Source: Flavobacteriaceae bacterium (GTDB taxonomy: Bacteria; Bacteroidota; Bacteroidia; Flavobacteriales; Flavobacteriaceae). From it: 64,000 bases of DNA. The DNA lies in NCBI GenBank assembly GCA_028280265.1, contig JANQMD010000022.1:1-64000 (forward strand), in the 5' to 3' direction. Below, piece after piece: positions 30,034 through 39,517 of this stretch. A program made the position numbers and the translations under genes. The notes under the pieces are model-generated. The model did no database searches, was not told the origin of the DNA, and saw only the letters and a program-made list of their open reading frames with translations. Position 1 is the stretch's first letter. Each line of letters starts with the position of its first letter.

Positions 30034-30813
30034 ATGGAGATATTTTTACAGGTGGATACATGGGTAGCATTGCTTACCCTTACTTTCTTAGAGATTGTAT
30101 TGGGTATAGATAATATTATATTTGTTTCCATTACTGCGAATAAACTTCCTGTTGAAAAGCGAAAAAAAGCTACATTATTAGGGTTAACATTGGCAATGAT
30201 TACCAGAATTGGACTTTTGTTTAGTGTTTCCTATTTAATTGCAATGAAAAATCCATTTTGGGAAATCCACAACTCATGGTTAGAGATTAGTTTAACAAGT
30301 CAGAGTGTAATTCTTATTCTTGGAGGATTGTTTCTTTTGTACAAGAGTACTAAGGAAATCCATCATAAAATGGAAGACAGTCAAACGCCTGAGGTAAAAC
30401 CCCAAAAAGCAGTGACGTTTTCTAGCGTGATTTTCCAAATTATTCTTATAGATATTGTGTTTTCATTTGATTCAATTTTAACGGCAGTTGGAATGACCAA
30501 TGGAGTGAATGGTGCTTTGACTATTATGATTATTGCGGTAGTTATCTCAATGATTATCATGATGTTATTTGCCTCACCTGTAAGCAATTTTGTCAATAAG
30601 AATCCAACCATCCAAATGTTAGCACTTTCTTTCTTGATTTTAATTGGTTTTATGCTTATTACGGAAGGTGCTCATTTATCACACACGAAAATTTTTAACA
30701 AGCCAATAGGTGCAATTCCAAAAGGATATTTGTATTTTGCGATCGCTTTTTCTTTAGGGGTAGAAGCTTTGAATATGAGAATTCGAAAAAACAGAAAAAA
30801 ATCAAACAAATAA
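30034..30813 (+). CDS. TerC family integral membrane protein
   Basis: LEIVLGIDNIIFVSITANKLP and LIDIVFSFDSILTAVGMT motifs; multiple TM segments. Confidence 0.93.
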   Translation: MEIFLQVDTWVALLTLTFLEIVLGIDNIIFVSITANKLPVEKRKKATLLGLTLAMITRIGLLFSVSYLIAMKNPFWEIHNSWLEISLTSQSVILILGGLFLLYKSTKEIHHKMEDSQTPEVKPQKAVTFSSVIFQIILIDIVFSFDSILTAVGMTNGVNGALTIMIIAVVISMIIMMLFASPVSNFVNKNPTIQMLALSFLILIGFMLITEGAHLSHTKIFNKPIGAIPKGYLYFAIAFSLGVEALNMRIRKNRKKSNK

Positions 30814-31100
30814 GGAAACATAGGGTTATTCTTTCTATCATACTACTGTTGATACCTTCAGCAGTACAGGTAGCTCATGCTTTTGAAACACATGAAAGTT
30901 CATATTTCGATAATCATGTTCAGGTTGAAGACTCAGATTGTTCAACTTGTGATTTGATATTTGAATCCTCTGCAATACTTCATTCGTATTCGTATGATAT
31001 TTTGCTCGATACATATATTCCCGAGCAAATCTTTTCATATAAAATCTACAGAAACCATAGGCCCCTGTCTTATTCTTTAAGAGGTCCTCCTACTCTATAA
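30801..31100 (+). CDS. Small secreted protein preceding a TonB receptor; start codon unclear
   Basis: Track starts at TTG 30849, inside a signal peptide. The same frame upstream reads (ATC)KQIRKHRVILSIILLLIPSAVQVAHA|FETHE with no ATG/GTG/TTG; 30801 (ATC) is the tentative start. C-terminus RPLSYSLRGPPTL. Confidence 0.55.
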   Translation: MKQIRKHRVILSIILLLIPSAVQVAHAFETHESSYFDNHVQVEDSDCSTCDLIFESSAILHSYSYDILLDTYIPEQIFSYKIYRNHRPLSYSLRGPPTL

Positions 31101-31146
31101 AAACTTCAGTTTTTGTAGAGGTTGCTTACTGTTTTATAAAAAATCA

Positions 31147-33546
31147 ATGAATAAAAAAATTTACTGGGCTTTGGTCTTAGGACTAATGGTGAATGTTATT
31201 GTAGCTCAGAATTGTAACAGAAAATTTAAGGGTATTGTAAAAGATTTTCACGATGGAACTCCTATTCTTGGAGCTGCCATACAAGTGGAAACGTCTAAAC
31301 AATATGCTATCACTGATGGAAAGGGGAATTTCACCTTAAAAAATCTTTGTGCTGAAAAACTGTGGATTGTTGTATCTCATGTGTCTTGTAAAACCATAAG
31401 AATACAAATAGATCCTAAGAAAGACGTGTTCAAAGAAATACGGTTAGAGCATCATATAGAGGAACTTAACGAAGTAAAACTAAGAGGCGAAATTGATAAA
31501 AAAACAAAAACGTCTCAGGAAACTATTTTGAAAGACAATGTTTTGCAACGTTATAGTACCTTATCTCTTGGTGATGCCATCAAAGAAATCCCTGGAGTTT
31601 CATCTATAAATACAGGAAATACAATTGTAAAACCTGTTATTAATGGGTTGCATAGTAGTCGTGTACTCATTATGACCAACAATGTCCGTTTACAGGATCA
31701 AGAATGGGGAATTGAGCATGCGCCTAATATTGATATTGGCGCAGCAGGTAGTGTTTCTGTTATAAAAGGAGCTGGCGCTCTTGAATACGGTGGCGACGCT
31801 ATTGGAGGAGTCGTAGTCGTAAATCCTAATAGGATTTATACGAAAGATACTTTGTATGGAAGAACTATTATCAGCGGTAGAGATAATGGTAGAGGTTATG
31901 GTTTAAATACAAATTTAACCAAGTCTTGGGATTCTCCTTGGTATTTTACCACTCAAATTTCTCATAAAAGAGCAGGAGACTTTAGAGCTCCAGATTATAA
32001 TTTGACCAATACGGGAATTCGGTCTACGTCATTCTCAACCAGCGCTGGTTACCGAAAATTTGAATATGGTTTTGACGTATATTTCAGTCATTTTAAAAAT
32101 GAAATAGGTATCCTAAGTGCTTCTCATGTTGGAAATGTAGAAGACTTAGTGGATGCAATAAACTCTCAACAACCTTCTACTATAGAGAGTTTCAGCTATG
32201 ATATCAATGCTCCTAAACAGGAGGTGTCACACCAAATTTTTAAATCTAATTATTATCAACGTTTTGAAAGCTTAGGTAGATTAGATATTCAATATGACTT
32301 TCAGAGCAACAGTAGAAAAGAATTTGACATTCGAAGAGGAAACAGAAGTGGTATTCCTGCAGTTGATCTAGAATTAATTACGCATACATTAAAGTCTACT
32401 TTTAAATTGGATTCAAATTCAAAAGCAGTCTACAAACTAGGCTTGTCTGCGGGTTATCAAAATAATTTTCCAAATCCCGACACAGGTGTAAGACGTTTGA
32501 TTCCTGACTACGATAAATACGATCTTGGTGTTTTTGTTCTTGGAGACTTTAAATTAAATGACGACCTAGTCTTGGATGTAGGAGTTCGTTACGATTTCAA
32601 TCGTATTGACGCACAGAAATTTTATCAAATATCTCGTTGGCAAGAGAGAGGTTATGATCAGGACTTTTCAGAGCTCATTGTTAGACAAGAAGGAATCCAA
32701 TATTTAACCAATCCTATCTTCAATTTTCACAACATCTCAGCATCAAGTGGACTGCTAATCAAGAGAGAAAATAGTTCATATATTTTTAATTATGCGCTAT
32801 CTAGCAGGGCTCCTAATCCAGCAGAACTATTTAGTGATGGATTGCATCACTCGGCTGCACGAATTGAACTTGGTGATATTAGAATTGATCAAGAGATTTC
32901 AAACAGAATTTCAGGAAGTTATAATTATCAAAAAAATAATTTTGGGCTTAATATACAAGCTTTTTTCAACCATATCAATGGCTTCATATACATAGAACCA
33001 ATAGGTGTTGAAACTACCACCAGAGGTGCATTCCCTGTATGGGAATACAAACAAATCAATGCTTCACTATTTGGTATAGACACAGATATTAATTACAACT
33101 TCCATGAACAATGGAGTATCCAGAACAAGTCATCCTTTATTAAAGGAAATGATTTGACTACAAACAGACCTTTAATTGATATTCCTTCGTTTAGATCTGT
33201 AAGCATTCTAAGATATTCCAATCCTAAATGGTCTGGTTTTAACTTAGAACTACAAAGTGAAGTAGTCTTAAGACAAAATGAATTCCCTAACAACAACTTC
33301 AATGCTTTCATTCTAAGGACTGGGCAATTCATATTGGTAGACGTTAGTACACCTCCTCCTGCATATCATTTGCTGAGTTTAAGAGGGGATGTAAATTTTA
33401 ATATTTCGAAAAAAAACGATCTTACTGTATCACTTACAGTAAACAATTTACTCGATACCTCATACAGAGAGTATTTGAATCGATTAAGATATTTTGCTGA
33501 TGAATTAGGAAGAAACTTTAGTATCCAATTTAAATTCAATTATTAA
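31147..33546 (+). CDS. TonB-dependent outer-membrane receptor with N-terminal carboxypeptidase-like regulatory domain
   Basis: FKGIVKDFHDGTPILGAAIQVETSKQYAITDGKGNFTLKNL, plug VLIMTNNVRLQDQEWGIEHAPNIDIGAAGSVSVIKGAGALEYGGDAIGGVV, C-terminal barrel ending FSIQFKFNY. Confidence 0.95.
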   Translation: MNKKIYWALVLGLMVNVIVAQNCNRKFKGIVKDFHDGTPILGAAIQVETSKQYAITDGKGNFTLKNLCAEKLWIVVSHVSCKTIRIQIDPKKDVFKEIRLEHHIEELNEVKLRGEIDKKTKTSQETILKDNVLQRYSTLSLGDAIKEIPGVSSINTGNTIVKPVINGLHSSRVLIMTNNVRLQDQEWGIEHAPNIDIGAAGSVSVIKGAGALEYGGDAIGGVVVVNPNRIYTKDTLYGRTIISGRDNGRGYGLNTNLTKSWDSPWYFTTQISHKRAGDFRAPDYNLTNTGIRSTSFSTSAGYRKFEYGFDVYFSHFKNEIGILSASHVGNVEDLVDAINSQQPSTIESFSYDINAPKQEVSHQIFKSNYYQRFESLGRLDIQYDFQSNSRKEFDIRRGNRSGIPAVDLELITHTLKSTFKLDSNSKAVYKLGLSAGYQNNFPNPDTGVRRLIPDYDKYDLGVFVLGDFKLNDDLVLDVGVRYDFNRIDAQKFYQISRWQERGYDQDFSELIVRQEGIQYLTNPIFNFHNISASSGLLIKRENSSYIFNYALSSRAPNPAELFSDGLHHSAARIELGDIRIDQEISNRISGSYNYQKNNFGLNIQAFFNHINGFIYIEPIGVETTTRGAFPVWEYKQINASLFGIDTDINYNFHEQWSIQNKSSFIKGNDLTTNRPLIDIPSFRSVSILRYSNPKWSGFNLELQSEVVLRQNEFPNNNFNAFILRTGQFILVDVSTPPPAYHLLSLRGDVNFNISKKNDLTVSLTVNNLLDTSYREYLNRLRYFADELGRNFSIQFKFNY

Positions 33547-33552
33547 TTAAAA

Positions 33553-34122
33553 ATGAAAAAAATGAAAAATTTCAAATTACTAGGATTGTTATTTGTCTTG
33601 ACAACTGTTGTTGTCTCTTGTAAAAACAACGACCCAGCACCTGTAAACGAAGCAGAGGTGATTACAACCATGACAGCTACTTTAACTCCTAATGGCGGTG
33701 GTGCTGCTATTACTTTGAAAACCAAAGATGCAGATGCTGGTGGTCCAAATGCACCAGTGGTAACCGTTTCCGGTCCTTTAGCAGCCAACACTGTTTACAA
33801 TGGAACTATCGAGTTATTGAATGAGCTTAAAACTCCTGCTGAAGACATTACTGCAGAGGTAAGAAAAGAAAATGCTGAGCATCAATTTTTCTTTCAAGCT
33901 ACTAATAACATTGTAACTGTTGCATATGCTGATAAAGATGCCAACAATTTACCTGTTGGATTATCATTTACAGTAACCACTACTACTGCTGGTACAGGAA
34001 CTTTAACAATTACTTTGAGACACAAACCAGACAAAACAGCTTCAGGCGTAAGTTCTGGTAATATTGCAAATGCTGGAGGGTCTACTGACATTACTCAAAC
34101 ATTTAATATTACTGTTCAATAA
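33553..34122 (+). CDS. Hypothetical lipoprotein paired with the TonB receptor
   Basis: KLLGLLFVLTTVVVSCKNND lipobox; Thr/Ala-rich beta-predicted body; 6 bp after the receptor stop. Confidence 0.8.
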   Translation: MKKMKNFKLLGLLFVLTTVVVSCKNNDPAPVNEAEVITTMTATLTPNGGGAAITLKTKDADAGGPNAPVVTVSGPLAANTVYNGTIELLNELKTPAEDITAEVRKENAEHQFFFQATNNIVTVAYADKDANNLPVGLSFTVTTTTAGTGTLTITLRHKPDKTASGVSSGNIANAGGSTDITQTFNITVQ

Positions 34123-34146
34123 AAGTAATAGCTTAATTTATAATAA

Positions 34147-34178
34147 GAAGCTGTCTAAAAAGGCAGCTTCTTTTTTTT
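34147..34178 (+). terminator. Rho-independent terminator
   Basis: GAAGCTGTC-TAAAAA-GGCAGCTTC followed by eight T. Confidence 0.9.
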
Positions 34179-34198
34179 GCGGAAAACCGCAAAAAAAA
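34171..34198. repeat. Perfect palindromic hairpin TTTTTTTTGCGG-AAAA-CCGCAAAAAAAA overlapping the terminator
   Basis: 12-bp perfect arms, 4-nt loop, shares the T run of the preceding terminator. Confidence 0.9.
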
Positions 34199-34275
34199 CG
34201 AGTAGATATACGTATAATATATTCCTCTCTCTTTTCTAACTTTAGTGACTATTAATAATTTTTAATTAAAAAGTC

Positions 34276-34629
34276 ATGAGAAAAAAGTATCGATATAAAA
34301 ATCTTTCTTTCCCCGTATCTGATAATACAGAAGTAAAATTCACTATTGAATATCAGAGTAGCGGAATTATTAGTGAAACTTTTATTAACATTCCAGGCGA
34401 TGATGATCCTGAGATAGAAGATTCTGGAACTGTTTCTTTTGGGAAGGGTTCAGGTTTAAGAGATGGATTCACAGTTTCAGTAACTGATGTATCTAGTATT
34501 GCTGATGAAGAAGATACAATAGCTGTCAATTATAAACTAAACGGACAACTGTTAGTAGAGCATTCTAACCCTAAATCAGAAGAAGAAAGCCCTATGATAA
34601 TATTACAAATAAAATTTCCTGCGCCATGA
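34276..34629 (+). CDS. Hypothetical small beta-rich cytosolic protein (first gene of patatin cassette)
   Basis: 117-aa ORF without signal peptide; overlaps the start of the next gene by 4 bp. Confidence 0.7.
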   Translation: MRKKYRYKNLSFPVSDNTEVKFTIEYQSSGIISETFINIPGDDDPEIEDSGTVSFGKGSGLRDGFTVSVTDVSSIADEEDTIAVNYKLNGQLLVEHSNPKSEEESPMIILQIKFPAP

Positions 34630-35945
34630 AAAATCTTTTACCCTTTTCAATAGCACTTTTATTTATTTCATTCTCTGTAACTTCTCAAGAGAAGCTCAAT
34701 AAGTTAAAAGCCCCCTCGTCACCAGCAGCAAATATTTTGGATTTGCAACCTACAGCAATTCTTACTCCAAAGTCATATCAGGCTCTGGAAACAGCTTTAT
34801 TTTCAAATTTTATTGGCAATTCTGGTAGTGTTCAAGTACCCAACGATTTTGCTTTGGAATTTTCTCCTTTTTGGGCTTTTGAGCACAATCCTATCACTAT
34901 CGAAGAGTATCTATATCCCAAAAAGATCTGGAATCAGATCGCTCGTAACTCTTCCATCTCTTTAGCATCTACCCAAAATTTTGAGCTAGGGAATAATACA
35001 CAAAGTAATGCTATTTCACTAGGATATAGAACCAGCATTTATTTTACAAACGATGAAGACAAAAAAAAAGTAGCTAAATCAATTTCTAATATCCGTGATA
35101 ACAAATCCATCACAACTGCTGTTGTAGCTATATTGGACGGAAAAATATTAAATGGAGATATTACCAATAATACACAAGCTATTGAAGCTGCAAAAACAGA
35201 ATTAACCAAAGCTCTACAGAATAGCAATAAATTTAAAGATCCCAGTGCTATTGAAAAAGTAGTTGATAAAATTGTTCACTCTCTACCTACTTTCGATTCT
35301 AATAATCCTGACAAATTTACAGATGCAATAGATAATTCAATTAGAGAGGAAACCAATGCAGAACTTGTTTTCTCACAATTTAAAGCTTATACAAAAGAAC
35401 GATCGGGAATGTATTTTGATTTTGCTTTTGCTGCTTTAATGAACTTTCCTAACAAAGAATTTTCTCGATCATATATCCCCAAAGTGTCTCTTTGGTTAAC
35501 ACCAAGGTATAAGGTTAAATCTGAGATTGAATCCTTGAACTTTCTAGGTGTATTCAGGTATGAGTGGCATGATTTAAGTTATTATAAAACTTTTTTCCCA
35601 GGGGTTAAGATTTATGAAAACAATATAGATTATGGCTTTTCTTTAGATGCAGAATTCAAGAAATTATCCATCAATTTAGAAATTGTGGGTAGAAGCAGTA
35701 GAACAGAGGTTCCTGCAGGTACAAGTACACAAGGGCAGCAATTGTTCTCTAAAGAGACCAACTCAGATATACAATATATGGGAACCGTAACATACAGTCT
35801 AACTGATCAAATTGTCTTAAGTTATAACCTAGGAAAAAAATTTGAACCCATATTAAACCCAACTAATACATTGGTCTCTTTCTTAGGACTGAACTTTGGT
35901 TTTGGCACACCTACAAAAAGCGATTTAAACCTTTCAGACAAGTAA
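34626..35945 (+). CDS. Hypothetical secreted/outer-membrane protein (barrel-like C-terminal half)
   Basis: Signal peptide MKNLLPFSIALLFISFSVTSQ; amphipathic beta-strand-like segments (YMGTVTYSLTDQIVLSYNLGKKF, LVSFLGLNFGFGT). Confidence 0.7.
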   Translation: MKNLLPFSIALLFISFSVTSQEKLNKLKAPSSPAANILDLQPTAILTPKSYQALETALFSNFIGNSGSVQVPNDFALEFSPFWAFEHNPITIEEYLYPKKIWNQIARNSSISLASTQNFELGNNTQSNAISLGYRTSIYFTNDEDKKKVAKSISNIRDNKSITTAVVAILDGKILNGDITNNTQAIEAAKTELTKALQNSNKFKDPSAIEKVVDKIVHSLPTFDSNNPDKFTDAIDNSIREETNAELVFSQFKAYTKERSGMYFDFAFAALMNFPNKEFSRSYIPKVSLWLTPRYKVKSEIESLNFLGVFRYEWHDLSYYKTFFPGVKIYENNIDYGFSLDAEFKKLSINLEIVGRSSRTEVPAGTSTQGQQLFSKETNSDIQYMGTVTYSLTDQIVLSYNLGKKFEPILNPTNTLVSFLGLNFGFGTPTKSDLNLSDK

Positions 35946-35949
35946 ATAT

Positions 35950-37179
35950 ATGACCATAGATCCTAGGTTCACTGAGAAGAATAAAAAGCTGCTTCAGTTG
36001 ATTGATGAAATCCCAAAAAACAAACAGTATTCCGATATTCAAGACGCAAAAGGAAATCAATATGTAGATTTGGTCCAAGAAGGAGGTGGCGTTTTGGGAA
36101 TTGCTCTTGTTGGATACACATACATTTTAGAAAAAGCAGGTATACGTTTTATGAGTCTAGCAGGAACATCTGCGGGAGCTATTAATACCATGATGATGGC
36201 TAGTTTGGGTGAAATTCAGGACAAAAAATCAGAAAAAATCCTTGAAATTCTAAGTAATAAAGACCTCTCTGAGTTTATGGATGGGGCTAAATTCATTCCT
36301 AAAGTTGTAAAACGACTCCTTGGAAAAAGCAATCCTAGCTTATTATGGAAACTCTGGTATGGCTTTCGAATCTTTAAAATCCTTATGAAAAGACTCGGAA
36401 TCAACCCTGGTGATGAGTTTGAAAAATGGGTATCTTCAGTTTTAGCTGAAAATGGAATCAAAACATTGGATGATCTATACATCTTAAGAGCCAAACTACC
36501 TATTGATTTAAAAAATACAGACACAGGCAAACCTGTAGAAATGGAACCTAAATTAGCAATTATTACTTCAGATATTACAACCAATACCAAGACTGTATTC
36601 CCCTATATGGCTAGTTTGTATTGGGATGAGCCTCTGAAAGTATCACCTGCAAAATTGGTGAGAGCTTCCATGTCTATCCCTTACTTTTTTGAGCCTTTTG
36701 AAATACAAAACATTCCCAATGCTGGAAAGGACAACCAAACATTATGGAAAGACAATGCCGGATATGCTGGTCCTGTTCCTCCTACTGTCAAATTTGTAGA
36801 CGGCGGGATGCTTTCTAACTTCCCTATCAATGTATTCCACAGAAAGGATGGTAGCGTTCCCAGAATGCCAACTTTTGGTGTTCGATTAAGTACCTATAGA
36901 AAAACCTATAATGAAACCAATAGCTTGATGGGAATTAGCTCTTCCATGATCAGTACCATGAGGCAGATCCATGATTATGATTTTCTACTTAAAAATCCCG
37001 ATTACAAAAAACTTATTTGTTCTATCAATGCCGATAAAGACCCCAGGTTTCACTGGTTAGATTTTAACATGTCTAGAGAGCTGCAAATTGAATTATTCAA
37101 TCTAGGTGCAGAAAGAGCTGTACAGTTTTTAAAAGATTTTAACTGGAAAGAATATAAAGCTTTGAGAAAAGGAAAATGA
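35950..37179 (+). CDS. Patatin-like phospholipase family protein
   Basis: EGGGVLGIALVGYTYILEKAGIRFMSLAGTSAGAINTM (GGGxxG oxyanion, GTSAG nucleophile elbow) and VDGGMLSNFPINVF (DGG). Confidence 0.93.
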   Translation: MTIDPRFTEKNKKLLQLIDEIPKNKQYSDIQDAKGNQYVDLVQEGGGVLGIALVGYTYILEKAGIRFMSLAGTSAGAINTMMMASLGEIQDKKSEKILEILSNKDLSEFMDGAKFIPKVVKRLLGKSNPSLLWKLWYGFRIFKILMKRLGINPGDEFEKWVSSVLAENGIKTLDDLYILRAKLPIDLKNTDTGKPVEMEPKLAIITSDITTNTKTVFPYMASLYWDEPLKVSPAKLVRASMSIPYFFEPFEIQNIPNAGKDNQTLWKDNAGYAGPVPPTVKFVDGGMLSNFPINVFHRKDGSVPRMPTFGVRLSTYRKTYNETNSLMGISSSMISTMRQIHDYDFLLKNPDYKKLICSINADKDPRFHWLDFNMSRELQIELFNLGAERAVQFLKDFNWKEYKALRKGK

Positions 37180-37258
37180 TTACGGATCACTCAGGTATAA
37201 AGCTAAGAGTCGTTGGAATTTTATTCTTCAAAAAAATTATTGAAATACTTCCATAGCA

Positions 37259-37564
37259 TCAAAATTTATCAATCTGTTTTTTTAACTGAGAAGCTAACTC
37301 ATAATCTTCATCCTCCACAGCAACATCTAATTGTTCTGCTAATTCTTTTTTGGTAGCACTTCTTATAAACACTAGATCAGGTTCTTCAAACTTAAATTCT
37401 TTTCCTAACTCATTACAATTTCCCTGAACTATAACACAACTATAAAGATATTCTCTTGTTTTCCCAGACTCTTTATAGAGAATCTGGAAAATTTGAAATG
37501 CAAGCTTTGAAGAGTATTTATGTTGCACTCTATCTCCGAGTTTAAATAAATTATACTTCCTCAT
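37259..37564 (-). CDS. Small protein with C-terminal UVR (UvrB/UvrC) motif
   Basis: ATKKELAEQLDVAVEDEDYELASQLKKQIDKF. Confidence 0.75.
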   Translation of the reverse strand: MRKYNLFKLGDRVQHKYSSKLAFQIFQILYKESGKTREYLYSCVIVQGNCNELGKEFKFEEPDLVFIRSATKKELAEQLDVAVEDEDYELASQLKKQIDKF

Positions 37565-37583
37565 GATTAGTTTTTCTTAATTC

Positions 37584-37606
37584 TAAAAAAAGCCCCCGAA
37601 GGGGCT
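37584..37606 (-). terminator. Rho-independent terminator (minus strand) for the 39444-37786 gene group
   Basis: Minus strand reads AGCCCC-TTCG-GGGGCT-TTTTTT. Confidence 0.8.
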
Positions 37607-37785
37607 AGCAGGAACATGTTGTGCCAACTATTAAAAATTAATAAGATTATTACGGGATGTTATTAATTAATCATAAAAGTAAGTCACTATGCTTGATGCA
37701 ATCTCTGGTATTAGATCAAATACAAGAGTTAATAGACGATTGGTAAATAAAGTTTGTTGGAAAGGTTTTTAGATTTAGGGCAAGA

Positions 37786-37986
37786 TCAATCGTTCTTATT
37801 TAATTTTCTTCTTTTAAATAGCCAAATAAGTGGTCCAATCACGCCAACCATCACAATGATTGTCCAAAATATCTTTGATTCATTAAAAGGTTTTCTATGT
37901 ATGAAATAAATAGCTCTAAAGGTTGTGATAATTGACCAAAAAGACACGGCAATTATTAAAACTACAATTACAGGATGCATATTCAT
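37786..37986 (-). CDS. Small membrane protein, PLDc_N-like
   Basis: Two TM segments, PLIWLFKRRK ending typical of phospholipase D N-terminal-type small membrane proteins. Confidence 0.6.
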   Translation of the reverse strand: MNMHPVIVVLIIAVSFWSIITTFRAIYFIHRKPFNESKIFWTIIVMVGVIGPLIWLFKRRKLNKND

Positions 37987-37994
37987 TTTTTAGT

Positions 37995-38738
37995 TTAATC
38001 CATTCTGCTAGTGACAAGCTTTTTTAGCATATTTAAAGATTTTTTTATTGCTTCGGAGTCGCTCTTTTTTATCATTAGATCAATCTTTTGAAGCATTTTT
38101 TCATAGTCTCCCTCTGGGTAAAGCTTTACTAATTCTGTGAAGTAAGTATCTATTCCATTAGCTAAAAGCGCTAAACCTGTCTCTGAAAAATACCTTTCTC
38201 TATTTATTTCATCTAAATAAATAGAATAATTATTTATCAAAGTATTAATATTGGAAAGCACATTGTTTTTTGTTTGCCTAGACTCAGGGTCATCAGCTTC
38301 TTGTATGATCTTATCATTTCCAAATTTGAAATAGTATAGTTGAAGTTTGAGACCAAACTGCCAAACAGACAACATTTCTTTTTCATATAAATACTTATCC
38401 TTTTTATCTACAGCATCATAGATTCCATTCATATCTCTCCATCTTTCAAAAAAAGAGGAGGCAAAATCATTTTTATAATTTAATCCTAATTCACTATCAG
38501 TTAAAACAACTTTGAAGTTTTGTTGATCTGTTAATTTTTCTATTATGATTCTTGTTTCCGGATCATCAAAAGTAGGAAGCTTTTGATCTGGTTTGTAACC
38601 ATACTTCAATTGTCTAACTATAGTTACATAGTCATTAGGAGTCCAAAACCTTTTGTCAATAGGGAACTTATATTTTTTTGTTTCACAGCTGGCTAGGGTA
38701 ACAACAATTATTAATAATAAAAGTTTAGTCTTCTTCAT
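37995..38738 (-). CDS. Hypothetical lipoprotein
   Basis: MKKTKLLLLIIVVTLASCETKKYKF lipobox; no recognised domain. Confidence 0.75.
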   Translation of the reverse strand: MKKTKLLLLIIVVTLASCETKKYKFPIDKRFWTPNDYVTIVRQLKYGYKPDQKLPTFDDPETRIIIEKLTDQQNFKVVLTDSELGLNYKNDFASSFFERWRDMNGIYDAVDKKDKYLYEKEMLSVWQFGLKLQLYYFKFGNDKIIQEADDPESRQTKNNVLSNINTLINNYSIYLDEINRERYFSETGLALLANGIDTYFTELVKLYPEGDYEKMLQKIDLMIKKSDSEAIKKSLNMLKKLVTSRMD

Positions 38739-39444
38739 TGAATGCTATTTTTGATTTTTTATAATTTGCAAACAAAGATAATAAACTATCAATTTTTTGC
38801 TCATATTTTTTTTGTTCGCTAAAGATATAGCTGTGATACGTATCATAGTCATATTTTTGTTGATATGCTCTCTCTTGTGTTTTTATTTGTTTTATAATTT
38901 CTACAACTTTCTTTTTAGAAACTAAATCTAGATTTTTTATTTGCTTTCTAGCTTTTCTAGCAAAAAGCTCAGTAATTTTAAAATGATATTTCTCATGAGT
39001 TAATAATTCTTTACTATTTGCATATTTATCGTAAACAAAAGAGCGTGAAGGGTGAAATAATGATTTAACTTCTACTTCATCTCCTTTAACTTCAAAATCA
39101 ATCGAGGTCACAACATAAGCAAATTTCTCACTTCCGAGGAGTGTCTTTTTAAAAAGTTCAATTCCTCTAAAATTTTCAAATGTAATTTCATCAAATCGTT
39201 CAAAAGAAATTGGTTGTTCATAATCCAAATAGTTTGTGTGGCTTAAAACTGCAATTATTAAACTAACAGGAATAAGAATCAAAAGACATCCTTTAATGAG
39301 TTTTCTCAGTCTTTTTATCGCAAGCTTTCGTTCTTTCTTATGCTCTCTAATTACAATGACGAGTTGGTATATCACAGGTGAAAAAATCACAAGTAAGAAT
39401 AGAACAATAAAAACATCTTCTCTCACATTCTCAAAATTAACCAA
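38725..39444 (-). CDS. Hypothetical membrane protein
   Basis: Two N-terminal TM segments; LLTHEKYHFKITELFARKARKQIK segment; overlaps the downstream lipoprotein gene by 14 bp. Confidence 0.7.
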   Translation of the reverse strand: MVNFENVREDVFIVLFLLVIFSPVIYQLVIVIREHKKERKLAIKRLRKLIKGCLLILIPVSLIIAVLSHTNYLDYEQPISFERFDEITFENFRGIELFKKTLLGSEKFAYVVTSIDFEVKGDEVEVKSLFHPSRSFVYDKYANSKELLTHEKYHFKITELFARKARKQIKNLDLVSKKKVVEIIKQIKTQERAYQQKYDYDTYHSYIFSEQKKYEQKIDSLLSLFANYKKSKIAFNEED

Positions 39445-39517
39445 TCATTACAAGGATACAAATAAACACTTTACAAAATAAGTAGTTTTTCATACTTTAG
39501 AATCCCAAACTCTTTTC

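Noticed and set aside
36216-36590. 124-aa minus-strand ORF in the patatin gene
   Set aside because: Antisense shadow of a well-supported CDS; no recognisable domain.
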